Positions 46,263 through 56,214 of a DNA stretch of 64,000 bases are shown piece by piece. Positions within the stretch are counted from its first letter, which is position 1. Every line of letters begins with the position of its first letter. The notes under the pieces are model-generated. The model searched no databases. It was not told where the DNA came from and was given only the letters and a program-made list of their open reading frames with translations. The position numbers were made by a program, and so were the translations under genes. The DNA is from an uncultured Flavobacteriales bacterium (GTDB lineage: Bacteria; Bacteroidota; Bacteroidia; Flavobacteriales_D; Crocinitomicaceae): positions 1-64,000 of the forward strand of contig CAJXRM010000002.1 in NCBI GenBank assembly GCA_913059205.1, given 5' to 3'.

Positions 46263-46357
46263 TCTTTAATCAACTAAGTAGAAGTTAGTTTTCATAAGTA
46301 GTAGTAGTAGTTTAGGTTATGAGCGGGAAGGATGCCAGTCTTTCCCGCTTGTTTTTT
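46263..46357 (+). ncRNA. Candidate small RNA of about 95 nt
   Basis: The start is estimated from the promoter at 46225-46257, and the end is set by the hairpin AGCGGGAA/TTCCCGCT (46322-46349) and a T6 run (46352-46357). No open reading frame fits. The unpaired body holds a run of TAG triplets (GTAGTAGTAGTAG near 46300). It may be an independent small RNA or a terminated leader of lepA. I cannot assign it to a known family. Confidence 0.45.
46322..46357 (+). terminator. Terminator upstream of lepA
   Basis: An 8-bp GC-rich stem (46322-46329 with 46342-46349) has a 12-nt loop and a T6 tail. No gene lies within 580 bp upstream on this strand except the already terminated sucB, so it must end a short non-coding transcript. 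Confidence 0.75.
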
Positions 46358-46395
46358 ATACCTACTTTAGGTGTACTAAATTCATTAATTTGCCG

Positions 46396-46403
46396 TACTT
46401 TTG
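46396..46403 (+). promoter_or_regulatory. -7 box for lepA
   Basis: TACTTTTG fits TAnnTTTG, 35 bp before the lepA ATG, with no clear TTTG at the normal -33 distance. Confidence 0.45.
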
Positions 46404-46438
46404 GGCTTGCTATATCAATCAGTTAGCACAATACACGT

Positions 46439-48235
46439 ATGAAGAATATTCGAAATTTTTGCATCATTGCACATATTGATCATGGGAAAAGCACATTAGC
46501 CGATCGTTTATTACAAACTACAGGAACAATTTCCGATCGCGACATGCAGGCACAAGCGCTTGATGATATGGATATTGAGCGAGAAAGAGGGATTACGATT
46601 AAAAGTCACGCCATCCAAATGAACTATAAAAGAGATGGCATTGATTATGTGTTGAATTTAATTGACACTCCGGGTCACGTTGATTTTTCTTATGAAGTTT
46701 CACGATCTATTGCGGCTTGCGAAGGTGCTTTACTTATCGTAGATGCCTCTCAAGGGATTGAAGCACAAACAATTTCAAATTTATATTTGGCCTTAGAACA
46801 CGACTTGGAAATCATTCCAATCCTAAATAAAATGGATTTACCAGGCGCAATGCCGGAAGAAGTAACTGATCAAATTGTTGAATTAATCGGGTGTGACCCA
46901 AGTGACGTTATTCCCGCCTCCGGAAAAACTGGACTAGGTGTTGAAGAAATTTTAGAAGCAGTTATCAATCGTATTCCATGTCCTGTTGGAGATGAAAACG
47001 AGCCGCTTCAGGCAATGATCTTCGATTCAGTATTTAACCCTTTCAGAGGAATTATTGCTTACTATCGTGTTCGAAATGGTGTAATTCGTAAAGGACAGAA
47101 AATAAAATTTATGAATACTGGTAAATCTTACAATGCTGAAGAAATCGGTATTTTAAAAATGGATTTACAACCTCGAACTGAAGTTAAAGCTGGAGATGTT
47201 GGCTATATTATTTCAGGAATTAAAAGAGCTGCTGAAGTCAAAGTTGGTGATACGCTTACGACTTTAGATAACCCAACATCTCAAGCAGTTAAGGGATTCG
47301 AAGATGTAAAACCAATGGTCTTCGCTGGAATTTATCCTGTGGATACTGAGGATTATGAGGAACTACGATATTCAATGGAAAAGCTACAGCTGAATGATTC
47401 ATCTTTGGTTTTTGAACCAGAATCGTCTGCTGCACTTGGTTTCGGATTCCGTTGTGGATTCTTGGGTATGCTGCACATGGAGATTATCCAAGAACGTTTG
47501 GAACGTGAGTTTAATATGACCGTAATTACCACGGTTCCTAACGTTTCTTACAAAGCTTACTTAACAAAAGATCCTTTAACAGCCAAAATTGTAAACAATC
47601 CATCCGAACTACCAGATCCGTCGACAATGGCGAGTATGGAAGAACCATATATCAAAGCACAAGTTATTACAAAGTCGGAATACGTGGGTCAAATTATGAC
47701 ATTGTGTATTGAAAAACGCGGTGAATTGACTAACCAAGTATATTTAACCCAAGATAGAGTCGAACTTTCTTTTGAAATGCCATTGGGTGAAATTGTATTC
47801 GATTTTTATGATCGTTTAAAATCTGTTTCTCGTGGATATGCTTCGTTTGATTATCACCCAACAGGTTATAAAACTTCGGATTTAATTAAAATGGATTTGA
47901 TGTTGAATGGAGAGCAAATTGATGCTCTTTCAGCACTAGTTCACAGAAGTAACGCATACGAATTAGGAAAACGAATCTGTATTAAATTAAAAGAATTGAT
48001 TCCTCGCCAACAATTCGAAATTCCAATTCAGGCGGCAATTGGCGCTAAAGTAATTGCTCGTGAAACAATCAAGGCATTGCGTAAAGATGTGACAGCTAAA
48101 TGTTATGGTGGAGATATTTCACGTAAACGTAAGCTTCTTGAAAAACAAAAGGAAGGTAAGAAAAGAATGCGTCAAGTCGGGCGAGTAGAAATTCCTCAAG
48201 AAGCATTTTTAGCTGTATTGAAATTGAATGATTAA
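46439..48235 (+). CDS. lepA: Elongation factor 4 (LepA)
   Basis: 598 residues, standard length. A ribosome-dependent GTPase thought to aid ribosome assembly or back-translocation. G1 is AHIDHGKST, the switch region has [13 protein letters not shown]3 is DTPGHVDF and G4 is NKMD. The lepA-specific C-terminal domain ends [25 protein letters not shown]. It is monocistronic, with terminators on both strands behind it. Confidence 0.98.
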   Translation: MKNIRNFCIIAHIDHGKSTLADRLLQTTGTISDRDMQAQALDDMDIERERGITIKSHAIQMNYKRDGIDYVLNLIDTPGHVDFSYEVSRSIAACEGALLIVDASQGIEAQTISNLYLALEHDLEIIPILNKMDLPGAMPEEVTDQIVELIGCDPSDVIPASGKTGLGVEEILEAVINRIPCPVGDENEPLQAMIFDSVFNPFRGIIAYYRVRNGVIRKGQKIKFMNTGKSYNAEEIGILKMDLQPRTEVKAGDVGYIISGIKRAAEVKVGDTLTTLDNPTSQAVKGFEDVKPMVFAGIYPVDTEDYEELRYSMEKLQLNDSSLVFEPESSAALGFGFRCGFLGMLHMEIIQERLEREFNMTVITTVPNVSYKAYLTKDPLTAKIVNNPSELPDPSTMASMEEPYIKAQVITKSEYVGQIMTLCIEKRGELTNQVYLTQDRVELSFEMPLGEIVFDFYDRLKSVSRGYASFDYHPTGYKTSDLIKMDLMLNGEQIDALSALVHRSNAYELGKRICIKLKELIPRQQFEIPIQAAIGAKVIARETIKALRKDVTAKCYGGDISRKRKLLEKQKEGKKRMRQVGRVEIPQEAFLAVLKLND

Positions 48236-48252
48236 AACAATACGATTTTATT

Positions 48253-48288
48253 AAAAGCCCTATATGAACTGTCACATGGGTTTTTTTT
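48253..48288 (+). terminator. Terminator of lepA
   Basis: AAAAGCCC (48253-48260) pairs with GGGTTTTT (48278-48285), with one G-U pair, enclosing a 17-nt loop, and a T8 run ends at 48288. Confidence 0.65.
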
Positions 48289-48370
48289 AATTCTGTATAT
48301 TCTTTTCATCTTAATATATTTCACCAAAATGTGTAACTGAATTACCTTTCAAACTCATAATTCAAAAAAA

Positions 48371-48393
48371 AAGGCTACTCAATGAGTAGCCTT
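48371..48393 (-). terminator. Terminator of the fabH-accB-accC unit
   Basis: A perfect 10-bp stem (48371-48380 with 48384-48393, AAGGCTACTC/GAGTAGCCTT) is followed on the minus strand by a T9 run, 18 bp after the accC stop. Confidence 0.9.
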
Positions 48394-48410
48394 AAAAATT
48401 ATTGGTTCGT

Positions 48411-49745
48411 TTAATATTCAAACGTTTCCATAAAACTTGTTGTGAAATCACCTTCGTTAAATTTAGGATCCTCCATCAATTTTTGGTGAAAAGGAATAGT
48501 TGTTTTAATTCCCTCAATAATGTATTCATCCAAGGCACGTTTCATTTTTAAAATTGCTTCATCACGAGTTTGCGCGACAACAATCAATTTAGAAATCATT
48601 GAATCGTAATTCGGTGGAATAACATAACCAGCGTACACATGCGTATCTATTCGAACACCATGTCCTCCAGGTGAGTGATATGTTTCAATCTTACCTGGTG
48701 AAGGTCTAAAGTTATTTTTAGGATCTTCTGCATTGATTCTACATTGAATCGAGTGCATTTTAGGGTAATGATTTTCACCTGATATTTTCTCGCCAAAAGC
48801 AATTTTAATTTGCTCTTTAATCAAGTCGTAGTTAATTACCTCTTCAGTAATAGTATGTTCAACCTGAATACGGGTATTCATTTCCATAAAGTAGAAATCG
48901 CGGTGCTTATCAACCAAGAACTCCACTGTACCAACTCCTTCATAGTTCACAGCTTTCGTTGCCTTAATCGCGGCATTTCCCATTCTTTCTCTCAATTCAT
49001 CTGTCATAAATGGAGAAGGTGTTTCTTCTACCAATTTTTGGTGACGACGTTGAATAGAACAATCTCTTTCTGACAAGTGACATGCGTTTCCGTATTGGTC
49101 ACCGGCAATTTGAATTTCGATGTGACGTGGCTCTTCTATGAATTTCTCCATATAAAGTCCGTTGTTACCGAATGCCGCAGCTGATTCAGCACGGGTTCCG
49201 TCCCAAGCTGCCTCCATGTCTTCTTCTTTCCAAACCACACGCATTCCTTTTCCACCACCACCGGCAGTAGCTTTAAGTATGATTGGGTATTTAATCTTTT
49301 TTGCAACAGCCTTCGCATCAGCTAAATCTTTCAACAAACCTGTTGATCCTGGAATACAAGGAACGCCAGCTTTAATCATAGTAGCTTTTGCGCTTGCTTT
49401 GTCTCCCATTCCTGCAATTTGCTCTGGAGTTGCACCAATAAATTTAATATTATGCTCCTGGCACACTTTAGAAAATTTTTCGTTCTCAGAAAGAAATCCA
49501 TATCCAGGGTGAATCGCATCCGCATTTGTTATTTCTGCTGCTGCAATAATGTTTGGAATAGATAAGTAAGAAAGTGCACTTGACGGTGGCCCAATACAAA
49601 CCGCTTCATCCGCAAAACGAACTGGTAAACTGTCTTTGTCCGCTGTTGAATAAACCGCGACTGTTTTAATTCCCATTTCTTTACATGTACGAATAATACG
49701 CAATGCAATTTCACCTCTATTGGCAATCAATATTTTTTTGAACAT
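48411..49745 (-). CDS. accC: Acetyl-CoA carboxylase, biotin carboxylase subunit
   Basis: 444 residues, like E. coli AccC. It carboxylates biotin on AccB with ATP and bicarbonate, the first half of malonyl-CoA synthesis. The start is [33 protein letters not shown]; the ATP-grasp glycine loop is [12 protein letters not shown]; the biotin/bicarbonate region has [26 protein letters not shown]. It follows accB by 62 bp and is the last gene before a strong terminator. Confidence 0.97.
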   Translation of the reverse strand: MFKKILIANRGEIALRIIRTCKEMGIKTVAVYSTADKDSLPVRFADEAVCIGPPSSALSYLSIPNIIAAAEITNADAIHPGYGFLSENEKFSKVCQEHNIKFIGATPEQIAGMGDKASAKATMIKAGVPCIPGSTGLLKDLADAKAVAKKIKYPIILKATAGGGGKGMRVVWKEEDMEAAWDGTRAESAAAFGNNGLYMEKFIEEPRHIEIQIAGDQYGNACHLSERDCSIQRRHQKLVEETPSPFMTDELRERMGNAAIKATKAVNYEGVGTVEFLVDKHRDFYFMEMNTRIQVEHTITEEVINYDLIKEQIKIAFGEKISGENHYPKMHSIQCRINAEDPKNNFRPSPGKIETYHSPGGHGVRIDTHVYAGYVIPPNYDSMISKLIVVAQTRDEAILKMKRALDEYIIEGIKTTIPFHQKLMEDPKFNEGDFTTSFMETFEY

Positions 49746-49807
49746 GCCTGTTTAATTTTATATGTAAAAAAATAGAGACGAAAGCCTCTATTCTAAATCA
49801 ATTTTAA

Positions 49808-50302
49808 TTACGATGGATCAACTAAAAATAACGGCTGATCGTATTCAACTGGTGTTGAATCATCCACCAATACTTTTACAATTTTTCCTGTTACTTCAGC
49901 TTCAATTTCATTGAACAACTTCATTGCTTCAATAATACAAACAGTATCTCCAACAGCGATTGAATCTCCAACATTTTTAAACGGATCTTTGTCCGGCCCT
50001 GAAGAACGGTAGAATGTTCCAATCATTGGTGATTTAACAGTAATCAAATTAGAATCATTTGCAGGAGCCGCTGTTGGTGCTGCTGGAGCCGCCGCCACTG
50101 GTGCTGCTGCCGGAGCCGCAACTGGTGCTGGAGCTAGTGCCGGTGCTGCAACTTGTGGAGCTGCTTGCACATATATTTGTTGTTGTTCACGTTCAGCATC
50201 TGCTTTAATGACAATTTTAAAATCTTTTTGTTCAATTTCAACTTCGTTAACGCCTGATTTAGCGACGAACTTTATTAAATCTTGTATTTCCTTGATATTC
50301 AT
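49808..50302 (-). CDS. accB: Biotin carboxyl carrier protein of acetyl-CoA carboxylase
   Basis: 164 residues. The short N-terminal helix pair ([32 protein letters not shown]) is joined by an Ala/Pro linker (47-82) to the biotinyl domain, where Lys128 in EAMKL is the biotin site. It carries carboxybiotin between AccC and the carboxyltransferase; accA and accD are not in this window. It lies 36 bp after fabH. Confidence 0.97.
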   Translation of the reverse strand: MNIKEIQDLIKFVAKSGVNEVEIEQKDFKIVIKADAEREQQQIYVQAAPQVAAPALAPAPVAAPAAAPVAAAPAAPTAAPANDSNLITVKSPMIGTFYRSSGPDKDPFKNVGDSIAVGDTVCIIEAMKLFNEIEAEVTGKIVKVLVDDSTPVEYDQPLFLVDPS

Positions 50303-50338
50303 TATTGTATGATTTTTACAGGTTAAAAATACTATTTT

Positions 50339-51328
50339 TTAAGAATTATATGCCCATTTGAGGTAAACTGACCCCCAAGTGAATCCTCCACCGAAAGCCG
50401 ATAGAATTAATTTATCTCCTTTTTTCAATTGTTTTTCATAGTCCCACAAGCACAATGGTAATGTTCCCGCCGTTGTATTTCCGTATTTTTGAATGTTAAT
50501 CATTACCTTTTCTTCAGGTAATCCCATTCGTTTCGCCGTAGCGTCAATAATTCTCAAGTTCGCTTGATGAGGCACTAGCCAATCTACATCGTCGCTCGTT
50601 AAATTATTTTTCTCCATAATTTCAGCCGAAACCTCCGCCATGTTTGTCACGGCAAATTTAAATACTTGCTTCCCTTCTTGGCGAACAAAGTGCATTCGTT
50701 TTTCAATCGTTTCGATTGATGTTGGATTTAAAGATCCGCCTCCAGGCTGAACTAAGTATTCTCTTCCTGAACCATCACTTTTTAGAATGAAGTCTTGTAC
50801 ACCCAATCCATCTTCGTTTGGTTCCAACATTACGGCTCCTGCACCATCACCGAAAATAATACATGTAGTACGATCTTCGTAGTCGATAATTGAACTCATT
50901 TTATCTACACCAACAACTATTACCTTTTTGTAACGTCCAGTTTCAATAAACTGAGAACCTGTTGCCAATCCATAAATAAAACCTGAACATGCTGCGATTA
51001 AATCATACCCCCACGCATTCGTCATTCCCAATTTATCACAAAGAACATTCGCAGTACTTGGAAATGGATAATCTGGTGTTACAGTAGCCAAGATAACCAA
51101 ATCCACGTCCTCGGGCCGTGTGTTCGTTTTCTTCAGTAAACCTTCAACTGCGCCAACAGCCATGTCGGAAGATGCACCGTCTTTCATGATACGTCTTTCT
51201 TTAATTCCTGTTCGACTTGTTATCCATTCATCCGACGTTTCAACAATTTTTGACAATTCGTCGTTTGTTAAAACGTAATCTGGTAAATAACCTTGAACAC
51301 CGGTAATGGCAGCTGTAATTTTGCTCAT
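50339..51328 (-). CDS. fabH: 3-oxoacyl-ACP synthase III
   Basis: 329 residues. It starts fatty-acid synthesis by joining acetyl-CoA (or branched primers) to malonyl-ACP. The thiolase fold keeps the catalytic triad Cys114 (AACSGF), His254 (VPHQAN) and Asn284 (YGNTTAGT). It precedes accB and follows rpmF after 201 bp. The plsX gene that lies between rpmF and fabH in many bacteria is absent here. Confidence 0.97.
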   Translation of the reverse strand: MSKITAAITGVQGYLPDYVLTNDELSKIVETSDEWITSRTGIKERRIMKDGASSDMAVGAVEGLLKKTNTRPEDVDLVILATVTPDYPFPSTANVLCDKLGMTNAWGYDLIAACSGFIYGLATGSQFIETGRYKKVIVVGVDKMSSIIDYEDRTTCIIFGDGAGAVMLEPNEDGLGVQDFILKSDGSGREYLVQPGGGSLNPTSIETIEKRMHFVRQEGKQVFKFAVTNMAEVSAEIMEKNNLTSDDVDWLVPHQANLRIIDATAKRMGLPEEKVMINIQKYGNTTAGTLPLCLWDYEKQLKKGDKLILSAFGGGFTWGSVYLKWAYNS

Positions 51329-51529
51329 GTTTTAGTTTAAAGTATTAAAAAGCGATATCGAATTTACGACATTATACAAAGAAAGGCCACTCAAGATTGA
51401 ATCTTGGTCGCCTAATGGGACAGTCTTAAAATTAACTAAAACTTCTCTATTAGAAGACAATTCAATTGAATTTCTTCCTTTTAGAACGTCACAATCAATC
51501 TTCATAAATGAAGAACTAAATCACAGAAC

Positions 51530-51721
51530 TTAAACTGCTACTTCCTTTTCTGCTACTACTTTTCCTTTGTAGTACAATTTTCCTTCATGCCAGTGAGCAT
51601 GGTGAAAAAGATGTGGTTGTCCAGTTGTTGGGCATGTTGCGATGTTGTTTGCTTCCGCTTTCACATGCGTTCTTCTTTTGTCACGTCTCGTTCTCGAGAT
51701 CTTGCGTTTTGGATGTGCCAT
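51530..51721 (-). CDS. rpmF: 50S ribosomal protein L32
   Basis: 63 residues. It starts [21 protein letters not shown], the family signature, followed by [17 protein letters not shown]. Only one Cys remains where zinc-binding forms have four, so it is probably a zinc-independent L32. It follows the DUF177 gene by 21 bp, the usual partner. Confidence 0.95.
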   Translation of the reverse strand: MAHPKRKISRTRRDKRRTHVKAEANNIATCPTTGQPHLFHHAHWHEGKLYYKGKVVAEKEVAV

Positions 51722-51742
51722 TTTGCTTTTATATTATATTCT

Positions 51743-52297
51743 TTATTTCAATTTATTTAATGCCACCCACCGAGGATCAATATCTTCGTTGTCGTCATCA
51801 TCTGAATCATCATTTTCATCCGATTCTTCTTTTACTACTTTTTCCTTGGTAAGAATGTACTCTCCTAATATTTCAATCATCTCTTCATTACATTCTCCCT
51901 TTTTATGGACAGAACGCAGAGGCAACGAAACTGTAATCAATTCAAAAATGTTGTCTTTAACATCTATTTCAAACTGCTCTGGGTAAACAATAATTAGCGA
52001 CTCATCATCGGAAGGCTCAGTTCCAAATTTGTAAACAAGTCGATAATCTCCTTTCACCTTTGTTTCCACTGGGTCATTGCATCTATTGCAGTCGGTTTCG
52101 ACAATTCCGTTGATTTTATAATTACCAACAAGCATTGTTTCTCGTTTTTCCAACAACAAATCTACACGCACATTTCCCTTGTGTATAATTGAGTACTCAA
52201 TACCATCAAAGAACGCATCAGTAATGTCAAACTCGAACTTGTGACTTCCAAGACTCAAGCCTACAAAAGGTATGATATACTCTTTATTTGACTTCAC
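51743..52297 (-). CDS. DUF177 (YceD-like) protein
   Basis: 184 residues from the GTG at 52297 (MKSNKEYIIPFVGLSLGSHKFEFDITDAFF), the form other members have. A GTG ten codons upstream (52327) is possible, but a GGAGGT motif (52313-52318) then falls inside the frame. That motif is 15 nt before the chosen start, further than ideal. The core has CxRC-type cysteines (ETDCNRCNDPVETKV) and an acidic tail (ESDENDDSDDDDNEDID). YceD/DUF177 proteins sit upstream of rpmF and are linked to 23S rRNA or ribosome assembly. Confidence 0.85.
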   Translation of the reverse strand: MKSNKEYIIPFVGLSLGSHKFEFDITDAFFDGIEYSIIHKGNVRVDLLLEKRETMLVGNYKINGIVETDCNRCNDPVETKVKGDYRLVYKFGTEPSDDESLIIVYPEQFEIDVKDNIFELITVSLPLRSVHKKGECNEEMIEILGEYILTKEKVVKEESDENDDSDDDDNEDIDPRWVALNKLK

Positions 52298-52340
52298 TGT
52301 TTTGTTTATTTTACCTCCTTCCTTCACGAAAGACGGGGCG

Positions 52341-52348
52341 CAAAGGTA
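52341..52348 (-). promoter_or_regulatory. Promoter -7 box for DUF177-rpmF
   Basis: The minus strand reads TACCTTTG (TAnnTTTG), 44 bp upstream of the chosen GTG start. No clear -33 box is seen. Confidence 0.5.
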
Positions 52349-52389
52349 ACAATTTTAAATTAAACTCACCTTTTGACGCTTATTATTTT

Positions 52390-53499
52390 TTAATTATCTC
52401 TAAATCGATCCGAACCCTTGTTTGGTCGTTCAGAAATCACCAAGGGATTGTCAGTGATTCCTTTCTCAAACTGATGGTTTCTGTACACGTCAACTGCCAG
52501 ATAAATTGCATTTCTCATTGAATCTCCAGAAGCACAATTTTTTCCAGCTATATCGAAGGCGGTTCCGTGATCGGGTGACGTTCTAATAATTGGCAATCCT
52601 GCCGTAAAATTCACTCCTTCATCAAAAGAAAGGGCTTTAAACGCTGAAAGTCCTTGGTCATGATACATCGCTAAAACACCATCATAGTTCTGTCTCGCAT
52701 TTGACCCGAAAAAACCATCCGCCGGAAAAGGACCAAAGGCCAAAAGACCTTCGCCATTCACTCGAGCAATTGCTGGTGAAATTGACTCTTGTTCTTCCTG
52801 TCCCATTTTTCCATTTTCTCCCGCATGAGGATTCATACCAAGAACTGCAATTTTAGGGCGTTGTATACCAAAATCTTTCTTCAAGCTCGCGCTAAATGCC
52901 TTTATCTTCTCCGCTACTTTATCCGCTGTAATTGTAGTGCTTACATCTTTTAATGGAATGTGTGTTGTTACCAAGCCAACGCGCAAGGTCGGAGAAATCA
53001 TCAACATCAATGCTTCTTCTTGTCCCGCTAAATCTGCCAAATACTCTGTGTGTCCAGGAAACTTAAATCCTGACTTATTCATTGCGTCTTTTGAAATTGG
53101 CGCTGTTACCAACACGTCAATTTTTCCTGAAGCCAAATCCTGAGTCGCCTTTTCTAAAGATTCAAACGCGTACTTACCACTTTTTTCGGTCGCTTCTCCA
53201 AGATTAAATACAATCTCATCCTCCCAAATGTTAACGATATTGGTCTTTCCTTTTTTCGCGTCATCGGCTCCATTAGCCGCTTGATAAACAAACTCTTGGT
53301 GTTCCAATGTCTTTTTATAAAAAGAAAAAACCTTCGTCGACCCATAAATTATCGGCGTGCAATCAACTAAAATTCGATTGTCACTCAACGCCTTCATAAT
53401 TACCTCTGGTCCAATTCCATTCACATCTCCAATAGAAATACCAACACGAACAGGTTTTCTTGCAGAAGTCTCTTTTTTTACCTCATTTGTTTTTTCCAT
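52390..53499 (-). CDS. pdxA: 4-hydroxythreonine-4-phosphate dehydrogenase
   Basis: 369 residues. It oxidises 4-phosphohydroxy-L-threonine on the DXP-dependent route to pyridoxal phosphate. The start VRVGISIGDVNGIGPEVIMKAL, the metal-site segment SGFKFPGHTEYLADLAG, and AVLGMNPHAGENGKMGQEE are PdxA hallmarks, as is MYHDQGLSAFK. The ATG overlaps the pepA stop by one base (TAATG), so the two are coupled. Confidence 0.96.
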   Translation of the reverse strand: MEKTNEVKKETSARKPVRVGISIGDVNGIGPEVIMKALSDNRILVDCTPIIYGSTKVFSFYKKTLEHQEFVYQAANGADDAKKGKTNIVNIWEDEIVFNLGEATEKSGKYAFESLEKATQDLASGKIDVLVTAPISKDAMNKSGFKFPGHTEYLADLAGQEEALMLMISPTLRVGLVTTHIPLKDVSTTITADKVAEKIKAFSASLKKDFGIQRPKIAVLGMNPHAGENGKMGQEEQESISPAIARVNGEGLLAFGPFPADGFFGSNARQNYDGVLAMYHDQGLSAFKALSFDEGVNFTAGLPIIRTSPDHGTAFDIAGKNCASGDSMRNAIYLAVDVYRNHQFEKGITDNPLVISERPNKGSDRFRDN

Positions 53500-54887
53500 T
53501 ATGCATAATTTTTTAAGAATTGGTACAACAAGCGGACACCATATCCAGAACCTCCTTTTGGCCTATATGCACTCGCTGCATTTAGCCACGCTGGCCCAGC
53601 AATATCCATGTGAATATATGGTGCTTCAACAAAATGTTCAAGAAATTTTCCAGCCGTGATCATTCCTGCTGTTGGACCTCCAATATTTTTCAAATCCGCA
53701 ATGGTCGACTTCATGTCTTCAAAATACTCATCCCAAAAAGGAAATCGCACAACACGTTCGTAACTATCGTAACCTGCTTTCTCCAGTTGCTGAAAATATT
53801 TGTCATCTGCATTTCCCATAACGCAACTGGCATGAAGTCCAATGGCTGCATTCGCTGAGCCCGTTAGTGTTGCCGCGTCAATGACCAATTCGGGGTCGAA
53901 TTTTTTTGAATACGCTAGTGCATCCGCCAATATCATTCGTCCTTCAGCATCTGTGTTTAATACTTCAACTGTTGTTCCGTCAAACATCGTTACTACATCT
54001 CCAGGTACGTATGCATTCAAACCTGGACGATTATCCGTTGCCGGAACCAAAGCAATAATATGTAAAGGTAGTTTTTGAAGAGCTGCTAAATAAATTGCTC
54101 CTGCTACACATGCTGCACCGCCCATATCACATTTCATAATGTCCATAGAGTTTGGTGTTGGTTTCAAGCTTAACCCTCCAGTGTCGTATACAACTCCTTT
54201 TCCAACCAAAACGATTGGCTTTTTGTTTGCTGCATTTGGTGACTTATATTCAATGACTGAAAAAGTAGGTGGATCAATTGAGCCTTTATTCACTGCCAAT
54301 AACCCTCCCATTTTCAAGGCTTCAATTTGGGATTTTTCAAGAATCGTGACATTCAAATTAGTTTCTTCACCAAGCAATCTAATTTCTTCAGCCAATTGCT
54401 TGGCAGTTAAAAATGAAAGTGGTTCGTTCACCATGTCACGCGCCCAATAAACAGCTTTAGTAATGGAATTTAATTCGTCCAATTTCGCTTGATTTCCCGC
54501 GGCAACAGCTATAGAATCCAATAAATTCTCTTTATCTTTTTTATCCTTAAAATAACGGTTGAATTGATAATTGGAGAGCAAAATCCCTTCTGTTACGTCA
54601 TATAAAAAAGCTTCCTCACTGTAAATAGCAATTTCTGTAATCTTTCTATCTAAAACACCGCGAATCTTGGCTCCAGCAGCTCTCATTTTTTCCCTGTCGC
54701 CTTTTGACTTCACTAAAAACAACGTGCTTTCTAAGTTTGAAATCTGCTTAAAATCATCCTCTTTGGCTAAAAAAGCTTTAAATAAATTCAACTCTTCTTC
54801 GTTCAGCGAACTTGGAAGGTGTTCATTGTCACCAACAATAATCTTGTAATTATGCGATTCAATATTCTCTTTTATGATCAGATTCAT
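53499..54887 (-). CDS. pepA: M17 leucyl aminopeptidase
   Basis: 462 residues. A cytosolic dizinc aminopeptidase that removes N-terminal residues. The catalytic domain has GKGVVYDTGGLSLKPTPNSMDIMKCDMGGAA (the family usually reads ITFDTGG here) and the signature NTDAEGR. The start is MNLIIKENIESHNYKIIVG. It heads the minus-strand run that includes pdxA. A promoter box lies 23 bp upstream. Confidence 0.94.
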   Translation of the reverse strand: MNLIIKENIESHNYKIIVGDNEHLPSSLNEEELNLFKAFLAKEDDFKQISNLESTLFLVKSKGDREKMRAAGAKIRGVLDRKITEIAIYSEEAFLYDVTEGILLSNYQFNRYFKDKKDKENLLDSIAVAAGNQAKLDELNSITKAVYWARDMVNEPLSFLTAKQLAEEIRLLGEETNLNVTILEKSQIEALKMGGLLAVNKGSIDPPTFSVIEYKSPNAANKKPIVLVGKGVVYDTGGLSLKPTPNSMDIMKCDMGGAACVAGAIYLAALQKLPLHIIALVPATDNRPGLNAYVPGDVVTMFDGTTVEVLNTDAEGRMILADALAYSKKFDPELVIDAATLTGSANAAIGLHASCVMGNADDKYFQQLEKAGYDSYERVVRFPFWDEYFEDMKSTIADLKNIGGPTAGMITAGKFLEHFVEAPYIHMDIAGPAWLNAASAYRPKGGSGYGVRLLYQFLKNYA

Positions 54888-54909
54888 CTGTGTAATTCTA
54901 GTTTAATAA

Positions 54910-54917
54910 CAAAGTTA
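54910..54917 (-). promoter_or_regulatory. Promoter -7 box for pepA-pdxA
   Basis: The minus strand reads TAACTTTG, a perfect TAnnTTTG, 23 bp before the pepA ATG. The -33 box is unclear. Confidence 0.5.
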
Positions 54918-55154
54918 ATTATCTTATTGAATATTCAGTATTATCGGGATGCGGAGATATGTACCTCAAATTATGATGAAAATAACATGATTAATAGTTT
55001 AAACGCAAAAGGCGAAAGGCAAAGGATCAATCACTTCTAAAAATCAAGAGCGCAAAGACATCCGTTTCATGGTTGTTTAGTACTTTGGGTACTTAAAATT
55101 TCAGAAACAACCTCCCGGATTTCATCGTGGCCTTTGCGGTAAAAAACCTTCCTT

Positions 55155-56126
55155 TTACTTCTTTTCAAAAAAAGTATACTCGAAATATTCAGTTTGAAAA
55201 AAACGACTTGTTGAATCGGTTGAATGATTTTCGTGTTTCAAAGCAACAGGAAGTTTATGTTTGAAATCAAATTTAGAATCTGTGCGGATTAAAAATTTAT
55301 CATCTGTAAATGTAGAATCAATGAAGCCTGTACACAATCCGGTTGTACCATACAAAATTGTTCTTTTCTTTCTAAAAGGATAATCATTGTAAGAAATTTC
55401 CTTTATAAATTGATTCGATTTATCGTAAGCGTATTTTACAACATTGAACTCATTCACGGTGTTTTCAACTTGGTATCTTTTCTTTGGATAAAATGTTGTT
55501 CCAAACGAAATAATATCTTCAGGTGTCGGTTGCAGAATTGAATCAACGGAAACAACGCCCCAATTTTTTCTTTTCAAAAGATAAAACAAATAATTCCCAG
55601 TTTGTTCATTGGTATAGACTAAGAATTTATCGTTGTGCTCTTCTTTTTCATAAATCGTATAATGATCGTGTTCGCTATCAAGAACTTCATTTTTTGCTCT
55701 TCGTCGTTCAACGGCGGAATAACCGTTTTCATCTTTTGGGGTTAAATAATCGAACCAAATATTACCAACTTCCACATTCTCATAAAATTGTTGAACTTGA
55801 ACGGACAACAATTCACCGTCTTTATTAAAATGATATGTTTTAATTTCCTTTGGTGAATTAGAATCAAACTCAATATCAGCATCCGATTCTTTTCCAGACA
55901 CATAAATGCTACGTGTAATTTTTTCAATGTTGTGTAATTTAATCAGACTGTCATTGAACCAAATTGGAAAAGAAACATTGAATTCTTCATCCGAAAAATA
56001 ATGCTGCAAATTGATGATAAACGACTGATGTTTTTCCTTTTTTTTCAAAAAAGGAACTGTCTTCTCTTCAGAACAGCTGAAAAGAATGAACAAAATGCCT
56101 AAAAATGGAATTAAAATCGCTTTCAT
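55155..56126 (-). CDS. Lipoprotein of unknown function
   Basis: 323 residues. The signal peptide has lipobox LFSC with Cys18, followed by SEEKTVPFLKKKEK. The mature part is polar and rich in aromatic strands (YHFNKDGELLSVQVQQFYENVEVGNIWFDYL; FKHKLPVALKHENHSTD); no family is recognised, though the repeating strand pattern recalls MORN-like or YD-type surface repeats only loosely. It is divergent from the YgiQ gene and has its own promoter (56132-56139). Confidence 0.7.
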   Translation of the reverse strand: MKAILIPFLGILFILFSCSEEKTVPFLKKKEKHQSFIINLQHYFSDEEFNVSFPIWFNDSLIKLHNIEKITRSIYVSGKESDADIEFDSNSPKEIKTYHFNKDGELLSVQVQQFYENVEVGNIWFDYLTPKDENGYSAVERRRAKNEVLDSEHDHYTIYEKEEHNDKFLVYTNEQTGNYLFYLLKRKNWGVVSVDSILQPTPEDIISFGTTFYPKKRYQVENTVNEFNVVKYAYDKSNQFIKEISYNDYPFRKKRTILYGTTGLCTGFIDSTFTDDKFLIRTDSKFDFKHKLPVALKHENHSTDSTSRFFQTEYFEYTFFEKK

Positions 56127-56131
56127 CTCTA

Positions 56132-56139
56132 CAAATATA
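56132..56139 (-). promoter_or_regulatory. -7 box for the 55155 lipoprotein
   Basis: The minus strand reads TATATTTG, a TAnnTTTG match, 5 bp before the ATG at 56126, which implies a very short or absent leader. Confidence 0.5.
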
Positions 56140-56202
56140 AAGGAATATCACCAGAGATTTACGCTTTATGAGCTAAGTTTCTTTATCCTCCCTTTTTTAC
56201 CT

Positions 56203-56210
56203 TAACTTTG
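56203..56210 (+). promoter_or_regulatory. -7 box abutting the ygiQ start codon
   Basis: TAACTTTG fits TAnnTTTG and ends 4 bp before the ATG at 56215, so the transcript probably begins at or next to the start codon (leaderless). Confidence 0.55.
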
Positions 56211-56214
56211 CACC

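Noticed and set aside
55051-55140. CGCAAAG...CTTTGCG inverted pair between pepA and the 55155 lipoprotein
   Set aside because: Only 7 bp with wide spacing and no T-run; not enough for a terminator or operator call.
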